From NCBI GenBank assembly GCA_947062675.1, contig CAMSQM010000015.1, positions 1-59,000 on the forward strand: 59,000 nucleotides of DNA, in the 5' to 3' direction. The notes under the pieces are model-generated. The model was not told the origin of the DNA and ran no database searches. It saw only the letters and a list, made by a program, of their open reading frames with translations. Positions 10,265-18,639 of the stretch are shown here, in pieces; the stretch's first letter is position 1, and each line of letters starts with the position of its first letter. Made by a program: the position numbers and the translations under genes. Source of the stretch: an uncultured Roseburia sp. Lineage in GTDB: Bacteria; Bacillota; Clostridia; Lachnospirales; Lachnospiraceae.

Positions 10265-10451
10265 TCCGAAGCGCTTTGCGCTGAGGACGCGGGCAGAATT
10301 TCGGATTCTGCTCTGCGATCAGGGAGTTTGTGACGGTTCGGCACAAACTCCTGGCTGAATAAATTGCCTGTCAGAGAAAATATTCAGCCATTTCTGCGTT
10401 TCTTTCTGCTGTTTTTTTGAAGGTTCTGTGTAAGAGCCCCGTGTGCGGTTT
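10265..10451 (-). repeat. Array of four consecutive hairpins inside the glp-like operon
   Basis: No open frame with an RBS is seen. Four inverted repeats lie almost end to end: AGCGC/GCGCT (10270-10274/10278-10282), GCAGAAT/ATTCTGC (10293-10299/10305-10311), GGAGTTTGTG/CACAAACTCC (10323-10332/10342-10351) and TGGCTGAATA/TATTCAGCCA (10352-10361/10381-10390). No U-run follows, so this is not a simple terminator. It could be a REP-like extragenic element or a structured intercistronic RNA. Confidence 0.6.
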
Positions 10452-11726
10452 TTATGCGGGAGCTTCTATGCGGATCGTGACGGAGTGCAGATCCGGAGAG
10501 GCCGCGAGCTTCTTCCGGTCGAGTATAACCTGCTCCATTTCGCCGGGAGCCATGACCGGACGCTTGCGGCGGCTGACGGGTGTATTGTCAAAGTAAACGG
10601 CGATGGTGTGGTTCCGGTAGATTCTGTCCACACGGAAACGGACCGTGACGGTTTCATCCGTTCCGTCAGGGCTGATAAAGGCCGGGACGGTATAGCGGAC
10701 CCCGTTTTCAGGCCGGATGGCAATTGTCCCGCCGGCTGCGCTGCGGCCGCCGCGGATATAGCGGGCGGCATTTTTTCCGGCGGCTGCGGCTTCCAGGGAT
10801 ACATAATCGACCAGGTCATGAACGTGAAGAACATTGCCGCAGGCGAAGATGCCTTCCGCGCTGGTCTCAAGGCTGTCGGATACGACGGGGCCCTGTGTGA
10901 CCGGATCAATGCGGATGCCGGCACCCCGGGTCAGCTCGTTTTCGGGTATCAGACCACAGGAGAGCAGCAGCGTGTCACAGGGATAGCGCGTTTCGCTTCC
11001 GGGTACAGGTCTGCCGTCGGGGCCGGCCTGTGCGATTGTGACGGCGCAAAGCCGGTCCGTGCCCTCAATGTCCGTGACGGTGTGGCTTAACTTCAGCGGA
11101 ATGCCGAAATCGTTAAGGCACTGTACGATGTTGCGCTTCAGCCCGCCGGAATAGGGCTGAAGCTCCGCGACAACGCTCACATGTGCACCCTCCAGGGTCA
11201 TGCGCCTTGCCATGATCAGACCAATATCGCCGGAGCCAAGGATGACAACTTCCCGGCCGGGCATCAGGCCTTCCATGTTGACCAGGCGCTGCGCGGTACC
11301 GGCTGAAAAAATACCGGCCGGCCGGGTTCCTGGGATGTTTAAGGCGCCTCTGGGCCGCTCTCTGCAGCCCATCGCCAGGATGACGGCCTTAGCGTGGATC
11401 TGGAAAATGCCGTCTTTTCTGTTGATGGCGGTCACGGTTTTGAAATCCGGGCCGGCTTTAAGATCCATCACCATGGTATTGAGCTGGCAGGTGATTTTAC
11501 GTGCGGCTGTCTGGCAGATAAAACGGTCCGCATATTCCGGTCCGGTGAGCTCTTCCCCGAATGTGTGCAGGCCAAAACCGTTGTGAATGCACTGGTTTAA
11601 GATGCCTCCGGGTTCTTTGTCCCGCTCGATGATTACAATATCGTCAATTCCGTGGTCTTTTGCGGAGACCGCCGCGGCGAGGCCTGCCGGACCTCCGCCG
11701 ATGATGACCAGATCGTGATTTTTCAT
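10452..11726 (-). CDS. FAD/NAD(P)-dependent oxidoreductase, second subunit of the glp-like complex
   Basis: A 424-residue flavoprotein. GGGPAGLAAA (about residues 10-19) is the FAD Rossmann motif, GGILNQCIHNGFG follows near residue 45, and a second Rossmann fold (VILGSGDIGLIMARR, about 160) binds NAD(P). It likely passes electrons between the GlpA-like dehydrogenase and nicotinamide. ATG at 11726 starts 9 bases after the upstream stop. Its AAAGGAG RBS lies in the end of that gene, so the two are translationally coupled. Confidence 0.9.
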   Translation of the reverse strand: MKNHDLVIIGGGPAGLAAAVSAKDHGIDDIVIIERDKEPGGILNQCIHNGFGLHTFGEELTGPEYADRFICQTAARKITCQLNTMVMDLKAGPDFKTVTAINRKDGIFQIHAKAVILAMGCRERPRGALNIPGTRPAGIFSAGTAQRLVNMEGLMPGREVVILGSGDIGLIMARRMTLEGAHVSVVAELQPYSGGLKRNIVQCLNDFGIPLKLSHTVTDIEGTDRLCAVTIAQAGPDGRPVPGSETRYPCDTLLLSCGLIPENELTRGAGIRIDPVTQGPVVSDSLETSAEGIFACGNVLHVHDLVDYVSLEAAAAGKNAARYIRGGRSAAGGTIAIRPENGVRYTVPAFISPDGTDETVTVRFRVDRIYRNHTIAVYFDNTPVSRRKRPVMAPGEMEQVILDRKKLAASPDLHSVTIRIEAPA

Positions 11727-11735
11727 GGGAAGATA

Positions 11736-13214
11736 CTACTCCTTTCCGTCCTTTTGTGGTTTCGGGGGGACACCTGTCAGGATGGCGCTGCCCGCGCCGC
11801 TTTTGGTGATCTCTGTGACTGCCATCGGGACTTCGCGTGCCAGAAGTTCCATGGTGCGCGGGGAACAGAAGCCGGACTGACAACGGCCCATTCCGGCCCG
11901 CGTGCGTCGTTTCACAGCGTCCAGGGAGCGGGCGCCCAGGGGCCGCCGGATGGCATCGAGGATCTCCCCCTCGGAAATCATCTCGCAGCGGCAGACGATT
12001 GCGCCGTACTCCGGGTGGCGGCGGATCAGTGCGCTGCGCTCTTCCATTGTGAGCGTCTGAGGGCGGAGAATTCCCCTGCGGACAGGGATAAAATCCGCTT
12101 TTTCACGGAGAGAGAGCAGATCTTTTGCGATGGCTGCCACACGCTCTGCGATAGCGGGGGCGGAGGTGAGCCCCGGAGATTCAATTCCGGCTGCATTGAT
12201 AAAACCGGGAGCGTCAGATGCCTCTCCGACGATGAAATCGCCGCCCTCCTCGTGGGCGCGCAGTCCGGCGAAGGAGGTAATAACCTGGCGCAGCGGAATA
12301 TCTTTTACACTGCGGGCGCATGAGGCCGTCAGGGCGCTGAGGCCGCTCTGTGTGGTGTTCACCGCTTCTTTATCCTCCACGTCGCCGGCTGTCGGGCCGA
12401 TTAAAAGGTTGCCGTGGACAGTAGGGGTCACAAGGACTCCCTTCCCCATGGCGGAGGGGAGCTGGAAGATGGTGCGGGATACATGGCTTCCGGCTGTCTT
12501 ATCGAGCAGGAAATACTCGCCTCTGCGCGCGGTGATGTGCAGATGGCGGCTGCTCACCTGATTGTTGAAGCGGTCCGCATAGACTCCTGCCGCATTGACA
12601 ATGATCTTTGCCGTAAAAATATGTTCTGTTTCTGTTCCGGTGCGGACGGTTCTGATTTCGTATCCGCCGCCGGCTTCTGTTGTCCGGTGAAGGGAAAGCA
12701 CTTCGGTATCCCGGAAAAAGGAGACCCCGTTTGCGCAGGCATTTTCCGCGAAAGCGATTGTCATCTCAAAAGGACAGACAATACCGCTTCCGGGGGCATA
12801 CAGCGCACAGACAGCGTCATCGCTGACGGACGGTTCCATGCGGATGAGTTCGTTTCGCTCAATAATGCGAAGCCCGGAAACGCCGTTTGTGACGCCGCGG
12901 TCAAGCAGCTGTGCGAGCGCCGGACGGTCCTCTTCTTTTGTGCATACGACCAGAGCGCCGTTGCGCTTTAGAGGAATGTCAAGCTCTTCGCAGAGAGCGT
13001 CCATCATGGCGTTGCCGCGGACGTTGAACTCTGCCTTAAGGGAGCCCGGGGCAGCGTCAAACCCGGCATGGAGGATGGCGCTGTTGGCCTTTGAGGTGCC
13101 GCAGCAGACATCCTCGCCGCGCTCGAGAACGCAGACGGACGCGTCGTACCGGGATAACTCCCTTGCAATGGCGCAGCCGGTGACGCCGGCTCCGATGATT
13201 GCGATATCATACAT
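11736..13214 (-). CDS. Anaerobic glycerol-3-phosphate dehydrogenase-like FAD protein with BFD-type Cys cluster
   Basis: 492 residues from the ATG at 13214; AAGGAG is 8-9 bases upstream. The frame stays open further upstream but has no better start. GAGVTGCAIARELSRYD is the DAO-type FAD motif. The C-terminal domain has C-R-C ... C-Q-S-G-F-C, the four-cysteine [2Fe-2S] BFD-like pattern of GlpA-type dehydrogenases. It likely oxidises glycerol-3-phosphate to dihydroxyacetone phosphate; another 2-hydroxyacid is possible. It is the first gene of the operon. No glpK or glpF is visible. Confidence 0.87.
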   Translation of the reverse strand: MYDIAIIGAGVTGCAIARELSRYDASVCVLERGEDVCCGTSKANSAILHAGFDAAPGSLKAEFNVRGNAMMDALCEELDIPLKRNGALVVCTKEEDRPALAQLLDRGVTNGVSGLRIIERNELIRMEPSVSDDAVCALYAPGSGIVCPFEMTIAFAENACANGVSFFRDTEVLSLHRTTEAGGGYEIRTVRTGTETEHIFTAKIIVNAAGVYADRFNNQVSSRHLHITARRGEYFLLDKTAGSHVSRTIFQLPSAMGKGVLVTPTVHGNLLIGPTAGDVEDKEAVNTTQSGLSALTASCARSVKDIPLRQVITSFAGLRAHEEGGDFIVGEASDAPGFINAAGIESPGLTSAPAIAERVAAIAKDLLSLREKADFIPVRRGILRPQTLTMEERSALIRRHPEYGAIVCRCEMISEGEILDAIRRPLGARSLDAVKRRTRAGMGRCQSGFCSPRTMELLAREVPMAVTEITKSGAGSAILTGVPPKPQKDGKE

Positions 13215-13249
13215 GGTGTGATTCTCCTTTTCGCATGAAATCCGGAATG

Positions 13250-13293
13250 AAAACAGGGGAGGCAGAATCATGAAATCGTCCTGCTTCCCCTGT
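13250..13293 (-). promoter_or_regulatory. Leader hairpin of the glp-like operon, possible attenuator
   Basis: The minus-strand transcript would carry a 13-base stem (13293-13281 with 13265-13253, one G.U pair) and a 15-base loop, followed by only four U (13253-13250). It lies between the promoter and the first start codon. GlpP-type antitermination is known for glpD leaders in Bacillus; its use here is a guess. Confidence 0.5.
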
Positions 13294-13328
13294 CTGCATC
13301 TCCGGTCAACTGTTCCTCTTTTTCCAAT

Positions 13329-13356
13329 ATTATAGCATGTTGCGGAAAATGGGCAA
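13329..13356 (-). promoter_or_regulatory. Promoter of the glp-like operon
   Basis: Minus strand: TTGCCC (13356-13351), 16-base spacer, TATAAT (13334-13329). The predicted leader is about 105 bases. Confidence 0.65.
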
Positions 13357-13411
13357 GTATCATTACGGCATTTTGGACAAAAATTTTGCGGAAAATTATG
13401 GATTCTGTCAA

Positions 13412-13440
13412 TATACATTTTCAATAACTGCGTATATAAT
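13412..13440 (+). promoter_or_regulatory. Promoter of the HPr-like gene
   Basis: TATACA (13412-13417), 17-base spacer, TATAAT (13435-13440), about 70 bases before the start codon. Confidence 0.6.
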
Positions 13441-13452
13441 ATCCATCGGAAA

Positions 13453-13467
13453 GTGAAATCGATTACA
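13453..13467 (+). promoter_or_regulatory. cre-like CcpA operator
   Basis: GTGAAATCGATTACA matches 14 of 15 positions of the cre consensus WTGNAANCGNWNNCW, failing only at the first base. It lies just downstream of the -10 box, where CcpA would block initiation or early elongation. Confidence 0.6.
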
Positions 13468-13509
13468 CAAAGGCTTTTCGGACAAATAAAACAGAAGGAG
13501 GGATATTTT

Positions 13510-13749
13510 ATGCAGCAGGTGTACATTCAGTTCAGGAATGCAGAGCAGGTGAAACGGTTTGTAAATATGATTGATACGTTTGAAGTACATTTTGATCTGG
13601 GCAGCGGGCGGAAAACCGTGAACGCAAAGTCGATACTTGGGATTCTGGCGCTGGATTTGTCGGAGCCGCTTCGGCTGCGGTATGATTCGGATGATGCGCG
13701 GATTATTGAAAGAATTTCTCCATTTTTGCTGGAAAAACAGGCAGTGTGA
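13510..13749 (+). CDS. HPr-like protein lacking the active-site histidine (Crh-like)
   Basis: 79 residues from the ATG at 13510, with AAGGAGGG 7 bases upstream. Residues 34-50 (RKTVNAKSILGILALDL) match the HPr segment around regulatory Ser46; here the serine is Ser41. The GLHARPA segment with phosphorylatable His15 is missing, and the region is about five residues shorter (QFRNAEQVKRFVNM). It therefore cannot carry PTS phosphate, but could be a HprK substrate and CcpA partner, like Crh of Bacillus. An hprK gene lies at 26526-27488 and a cre-like site overlaps this promoter region. Confidence 0.85.
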   Translation: MQQVYIQFRNAEQVKRFVNMIDTFEVHFDLGSGRKTVNAKSILGILALDLSEPLRLRYDSDDARIIERISPFLLEKQAV

Positions 13750-13781
13750 TTTTATTTTATGGAAAGGGTGGTTTGTGCAGT

Positions 13782-14753
13782 ATGAGGCAGTATGATGTGA
13801 CAGCTCTTGGAGAATTACTGATTGATTTTACAGAAAACGGGGTGAGTGCGCAGGGGAATCCTGTCCTTGAGGCAAATCCCGGAGGAGCGCCCTGCAATGT
13901 CCTTGCGATGCTCTCAGGACTGGGCAAAAAGACGGCTTTTATCGGTAAAATCGGGGATGATATGTTCGGCAGCCAGCTGGAGCAGGCCGTTGCCGGAACC
14001 GGGATCGATACGGGCGGTCTGAAAAAAGATGAAAAAGTGCACACGACACTGGCATTTGTACATAAAAAAGCAGACGGGGACCGGGAGTTTTCTTTTTACA
14101 GGGATCCCGGGGCTGATATGATGCTCTCTGAGGAGGATCTGGATGAGGAGCGGCTGCGCGGCTGCCGGATTTTTCATTTCGGCACGCTGTCCATGACGCA
14201 TGAGGGCTGCAGGAAGGCGACGAAAAAGGCAGTTGCGATTGCGGAGGAGAGCGGCGCGCTGATTTCTTTTGACCCGAATCTGCGGGAGCCGCTGTGGGAG
14301 AGTATGGAGACTGCGCGGTCCCAGGTCCTTTACGGGCTGGAACACTGCCAGATTCTCAAGATCTCGGATAATGAGATTCAGTGGCTGACCGGGGAGGAGG
14401 ATTTTGACAGAGGCATTGCCTGGATTCAGGAACGGTATCAGATTCCGCTGATTCTGCTCTCGATGGGAAAGGATGGAAGCAGAGCCTGCCAGGGCGGGAT
14501 AAAGGTGGAACAGCCCGCGTTCGTGCAGGAGCACACGATTGAGACGACAGGGGCGGGAGATACGTTCTGTGCCTGTGTTCTGAACTATGTGCTGGAGCAC
14601 GGCTGGAAAGAATATACGGAACAGGAACTCGCCGGGATGCTGCGGTTTGCGAATGCCGCCGCGTCTGTGGTTACGACGAGAAAGGGCGCGCTGCGCGTCA
14701 TGCCGGACAGGAGCGAAGTGGATGCGCTGATGTCGGGAAGTGCTTCCGTATGA
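13782..14753 (+). CDS. PfkB-family sugar kinase, probable fructokinase
   Basis: 323 residues from the ATG at 13782 with AAAGGGTGG upstream. The N-terminus (ALGELLIDF, NPGGAPCNV) and the C-terminal TTGAGDTF signature (catalytic base Asp260) are typical of ribokinase/fructokinase enzymes. It would phosphorylate the fructose released by the amylosucrase-like enzyme encoded 0.9 kb downstream. It opens a five-gene cluster (kinase, HAD, GH13, LacI, WYL) with gaps of 7-15 bases. Other PfkB substrates are possible. Confidence 0.88.
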   Translation: MRQYDVTALGELLIDFTENGVSAQGNPVLEANPGGAPCNVLAMLSGLGKKTAFIGKIGDDMFGSQLEQAVAGTGIDTGGLKKDEKVHTTLAFVHKKADGDREFSFYRDPGADMMLSEEDLDEERLRGCRIFHFGTLSMTHEGCRKATKKAVAIAEESGALISFDPNLREPLWESMETARSQVLYGLEHCQILKISDNEIQWLTGEEDFDRGIAWIQERYQIPLILLSMGKDGSRACQGGIKVEQPAFVQEHTIETTGAGDTFCACVLNYVLEHGWKEYTEQELAGMLRFANAAASVVTTRKGALRVMPDRSEVDALMSGSASV

Positions 14754-14763
14754 GGAGGCAGTT

Positions 14764-15657
14764 ATGGAGCGGAAAGCAGTTTTTCTGGATATTGACGGGA
14801 CGCTGACGGAGCCGGGCACAAATGAGCCGCCGGAGTCTGCGGCAGAGGCAGTCCGCCAGGCGAGAGAGTGCGGGCATTATGTGAGTCTGTGCACCGGGCG
14901 GAGCTATGGCATGCTCCTTCCGCTGCTGCGGTACGGGTTTGACGGCGTCATTGCCAGTGCGGGAGGTTATGTCGAATGTCAGGGGCAGGTGATCTATGAC
15001 TGCCCCATGACGGAGGCACAGCGGGAGATGGCGATGAGAGTTCTTGCAGAGTGCGGGGTGTTTTGCACGGCAGAGTGTAAGGGCGGAACTTTTATGGATG
15101 AGGGGGCTGCGGAGTATCTGCGCTCCGGTCCGGCGGCGGGGGACAGTGAGTATCTGCGCTGGCGGGAGACGGTCGGAAAGGTCTTTAATATCCGTCCGAT
15201 GAAGGAATACAGGGGAGAGCCTGTGTATAAAATAGTGATTATGAGCCCTTCTCTGGAACAGCTGAAAAAGCCGGAGAAGCTTCTGGGGGAAACATTTCAG
15301 TTTTCCGTACAGGAGGCGGATGCATACGGAATTGTGCACGGCGAGCTGATCAACCGGATGTTTGATAAGGGAAGGGCGATTGAGCGTGTGTGCAGCCATC
15401 TTGGAATCCCGCTGAGTGACGCCATTGCGTTTGGGGACAGTGTGAATGATAAGGAGATGCTGGAGACGGCCGGAACCGGGATCTGTATGCAGAATGGCTG
15501 GGAAGGGCTCAGGGCGATCGCGGATGATATCTGCCCGCCCGTCAGGGAAGATGGAATCAGGGAGGCATTTCAGAAATATCATCTGATTCCGGCCGGTCAG
15601 AAAACATCTTCCCAGTCTGGCACGGGCGGTCAGAATGGATCAGAATGGAGGAAGTAA
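14764..15657 (+). CDS. Cof-type HAD-superfamily phosphatase
   Basis: 297 residues. DIDGT (Asp9, Asp11) is HAD motif I, with the nucleophile and acid/base aspartates. FGDSVNDKEML near the C-terminus is motif IV for Mg2+. The cap domain is of the Cof/YbiV type, which dephosphorylates sugar phosphates. ATG at 14764 has GAGGAGG 5 bases upstream. Its place between fructokinase and the sucrose-active GH13 suggests removal of a sugar phosphate, substrate unknown. Confidence 0.87.
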   Translation: MERKAVFLDIDGTLTEPGTNEPPESAAEAVRQARECGHYVSLCTGRSYGMLLPLLRYGFDGVIASAGGYVECQGQVIYDCPMTEAQREMAMRVLAECGVFCTAECKGGTFMDEGAAEYLRSGPAAGDSEYLRWRETVGKVFNIRPMKEYRGEPVYKIVIMSPSLEQLKKPEKLLGETFQFSVQEADAYGIVHGELINRMFDKGRAIERVCSHLGIPLSDAIAFGDSVNDKEMLETAGTGICMQNGWEGLRAIADDICPPVREDGIREAFQKYHLIPAGQKTSSQSGTGGQNGSEWRK

Positions 15658-15664
15658 GGAAGTT

Positions 15665-17644
15665 ATGAAGAAATCAGTTGAAAAAAAGCAGACTGCGAAA
15701 AAGAAATCAGTCCCGAAAGCGGCGGGGGCAGAGGCAGCGGTGGTAAAAGAGACTGCAGCGGAAGTAAAAAGTGCAGTTGCAGCAGAAGAGAAGAGTACAG
15801 TCTGGACGCAGGCTGAGGAAGCGGTATACCGGAAACGGTTCGGGCGTCATTTTGACGAGCTGCGCTGGCTTTATATGGAACTGTACGGAAATGATTCCAT
15901 GTTTGCCGAGCTGTGTGATAATATGGAGCGTTTTTATCGGGAAAGAGACGTGGAGCTCAGGGCGCTGGACGCGGACCGGGAAGCGTGCGCGGACTGGTAT
16001 AAACAGAACGATATGCTGGGCATGATGTTTTATATTGACAATTTTGCCGGCAATATGCGGGGCGTGGAGTCAAAACTTGATTACCTGGAGGAGTGTAATG
16101 TCAATTATGTTCATCTGATGCCGTTTCTGGAGACGCCGGAGGGACGCTCGGACGGAGGTTATGCGGTTTCTGATTTCCGTAAGGTGCAGGAGAAGCTCGG
16201 GACGATGGAGGATCTTGAGAGTCTGACGGCAGCATGTCACAGGAAAAAGATAAATGTCTGCATGGATTTTGTGATGAACCATACGTCCGAGGATCACGAC
16301 TGGGCGAGACGGGCGCGCCAGGGAGACGGCGAATATATGAGCCGTTACTTTTTCTTTGACAACGACCGTATCCCGGCAATGTATGAGCGGACGGTTCCGC
16401 AGGTATTTCCGACGACGGCGCCCGGCAATTTTACATGGCTGCCGGATGCCGGACATTTTGTCATGACAAGCTTTTACCCCTACCAGTGGGATCTGAACTA
16501 CAAAAACCCGCGTGTGTTTAATGAGATGATGTACAATTTTCTGTTTCTGGCAAACAGGGGAATTGATATTATCCGCATTGACGCGGTGCCATACATATGG
16601 AAGGAACTCAACACACAGTGCCGGAATCTGCCGCAGGTGCACACCATTGTGCGAATGATGCGCATGATCGGTGAGATTGTCTGTCCTGGCATTCTGCTGC
16701 TGGGCGAGGTCGTGATGGAGCCGGAGAAAGTGGTGCCCTATTTCGGAACTGTGGAAAAGCCGGAATGCCATATGCTCTATAATGTCACGACAATGGCCAC
16801 AACATGGCATACCGTGGCGTCGCGCGACGTCCGTCTGCTGAAAAAGCAGCTGGATATTGTCAATTCGCTGCCGAAGGAGTATGTATTCCTCAATTATCTC
16901 CGGTGCCACGATGATATCGGCTGGGGACTTGATTACGGCACGCTGATGATGGACGGCATCGGGGAGCGTTCTCATAAAAAGTATCTGAATGATTATTTTC
17001 AGGGGTACGCGGGCAGCAGCAACAGCCGTGGGGAGCTCTACAATGCCGATCCCCTGACAGGGGACGCCAGGTTCTGCGGGACGACGGCATCGATGTGCGG
17101 TATCGAGAAGGCTGGATTTGAACAGAATGACGCGGCGATGGAACAGGCGATTCAGCTGGATATTATGCTTCACGCATATATGTTTATGCAGTCGGGTATT
17201 CCGGTGCTCTACAGCGGAGATGAGATCGGACAGGTAAACGACTATACGTATAAGGAAGATCCGCTCAAAGCTGCGGATTCCCGCTATATTCACCGCGGCG
17301 TTATGAACTGGACGCTGGCGGAGAGGATCAGCGATCCTGCGACGGTGGAGGCGAAAGTATTCGGCGGATTAAAGAAACTTGAGCAGATCCGAAAGAGCGA
17401 AAAGGTGTTTGTCTCCAATGCGGATACCTGGACGATCGAGACGCATGAGCCCGGCGTGCTGTGCATGGGACGTTATTTTGACGGGGATAAACTGCTGGGA
17501 CTGTTTAACTTCAGTGAATTCGATAAGACGGCGTGGATCAGTGAGGATGGGACGTATATCGACCTGTTCACCGGCAATGAAGTAAAGGCAGATTCTGTAC
17601 AGATGCCTGCGTACGGGTTTTGTTATCTGAAAAAGATGGGGTAA
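15665..17644 (+). CDS. Amylosucrase-like GH13 enzyme
   Basis: 659 residues. After a Lys/Ala-rich tail (1-45) comes the helical domain typical of amylosucrase, then the barrel: DFVMNHTSEDH (from Asp201), RIDAVPYIWK (nucleophile Asp306), GEVV (acid/base Glu348) and RCHDDIGW (His415-Asp416). The nucleophile-to-acid spacing of 42 residues equals that of Neisseria amylosucrase. It would split sucrose, giving fructose for the upstream kinase and glucose for glucan or hydrolysis. ATG at 15665 is preferred over one at 15635, which lacks an RBS and lies inside the HAD gene. No signal peptide. Confidence 0.85.
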   Translation: MKKSVEKKQTAKKKSVPKAAGAEAAVVKETAAEVKSAVAAEEKSTVWTQAEEAVYRKRFGRHFDELRWLYMELYGNDSMFAELCDNMERFYRERDVELRALDADREACADWYKQNDMLGMMFYIDNFAGNMRGVESKLDYLEECNVNYVHLMPFLETPEGRSDGGYAVSDFRKVQEKLGTMEDLESLTAACHRKKINVCMDFVMNHTSEDHDWARRARQGDGEYMSRYFFFDNDRIPAMYERTVPQVFPTTAPGNFTWLPDAGHFVMTSFYPYQWDLNYKNPRVFNEMMYNFLFLANRGIDIIRIDAVPYIWKELNTQCRNLPQVHTIVRMMRMIGEIVCPGILLLGEVVMEPEKVVPYFGTVEKPECHMLYNVTTMATTWHTVASRDVRLLKKQLDIVNSLPKEYVFLNYLRCHDDIGWGLDYGTLMMDGIGERSHKKYLNDYFQGYAGSSNSRGELYNADPLTGDARFCGTTASMCGIEKAGFEQNDAAMEQAIQLDIMLHAYMFMQSGIPVLYSGDEIGQVNDYTYKEDPLKAADSRYIHRGVMNWTLAERISDPATVEAKVFGGLKKLEQIRKSEKVFVSNADTWTIETHEPGVLCMGRYFDGDKLLGLFNFSEFDKTAWISEDGTYIDLFTGNEVKADSVQMPAYGFCYLKKMG

Positions 17645-17653
17645 TATAAAGGA

Positions 17654-18625
17654 ATGAATATTGCAGAAATTGCAAAACTGGCCGGAGTTTCCAGTGCTGC
17701 GGTTTCACGTTATTTTAATAATGGCCGAATCTCGGAGGAAAAGCGGGAGGCGATCCGCAGGGTTGTGGAGGAGACCGGTTACCGCCCCTCGGTGCAGGCT
17801 CAGACGCTGCGCACCAGAAAAACAAAAATGATCGGCGTCATCGTGCCAAAGGTCGCGTCGGCGTCGATCGGCAGGGTTGTGGAGGGGATTCTCTCCGTGG
17901 TAAACGAGAGCGGTTATCAGATGCTTCTCTCGGTTACCCAGAATAATCCGGAGAAAGAACTGGAATATCTGTCTGTTTTTAACCACAAACAGGTGGATGG
18001 TGTGATCCTTGTGGCGACTATTTTTTCAGAGGAACATAAGCAGGCGTTAAGACATATGAAAGTTCCGGTTGTGATTGTCGCGCAGGAACTGTCCGGATTC
18101 CCCTGTGTGTATCACGATGACTATCGCGCGAGCTATGAACTCACGAGGCTGCTTTTTGAGAAAGGCAGAAAGATTCTGGGGTATATCAGCGCCATCCGGG
18201 AGGACAGGGCGGTCGGGGAGGAGCGGTTTCTTGGATACCGGGATGCGGTCCGTGATCTGGGATACGGCTGCCTTGCGGAACATTATGTGATTTCCTCGTT
18301 TGCGATGGAGTCCGGTTACGAAAAGACGGGGGAACTGCTGGAACGCTTCGGGCGGCCTGACGGACTGGTGTGTGCGACGGATTCGATTGCGATCGGTGCG
18401 ATGCAGTATCTCAGGGAGCATGGTTTCCGGATTCCTGAGGATGTGCTCGTGGCGGGGCATGGGGATTCCACACTTTCCAGGGTGACCAGCCCGCCGCTGA
18501 TCACAGTACATTATTCCTATAAGGAGAGCGGGGAGATTGCCGTGCAGATGCTGTTTGAGCTGCTGAATACAGGGGAAACCGCGCAGCGGGAAGTGAAGCT
18601 GGGATTTTATATCAGGGAACAGTGA
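17654..18625 (+). CDS. LacI-family transcriptional repressor
   Basis: 323 residues. MNIAEIAKLAGVSSAAVSRYFN is the LacI helix-turn-helix; the hinge helix follows near residue 50, and a periplasmic-binding-like effector domain spans about 60-320. It probably controls the adjacent sucrose cluster. The RBS-like AAAGGA abuts the ATG, so translation may depend on coupling with the GH13 gene ending 9 bases earlier. I see no clear LacI-type palindrome near 13750-13782. Confidence 0.92.
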   Translation: MNIAEIAKLAGVSSAAVSRYFNNGRISEEKREAIRRVVEETGYRPSVQAQTLRTRKTKMIGVIVPKVASASIGRVVEGILSVVNESGYQMLLSVTQNNPEKELEYLSVFNHKQVDGVILVATIFSEEHKQALRHMKVPVVIVAQELSGFPCVYHDDYRASYELTRLLFEKGRKILGYISAIREDRAVGEERFLGYRDAVRDLGYGCLAEHYVISSFAMESGYEKTGELLERFGRPDGLVCATDSIAIGAMQYLREHGFRIPEDVLVAGHGDSTLSRVTSPPLITVHYSYKESGEIAVQMLFELLNTGETAQREVKLGFYIREQ

Positions 18626-18639
18626 AAGGAGCCGGCTGA

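Noticed and set aside
8598..10346. Long minus-strand open frame of 582 codons opposite the GH13 gene
   Set aside because: It is a shadow of the GH13 and DUF1667 genes, has no RBS or recognisable domain, and is Arg/His/Pro-rich as expected for a complement of GC-rich coding DNA.
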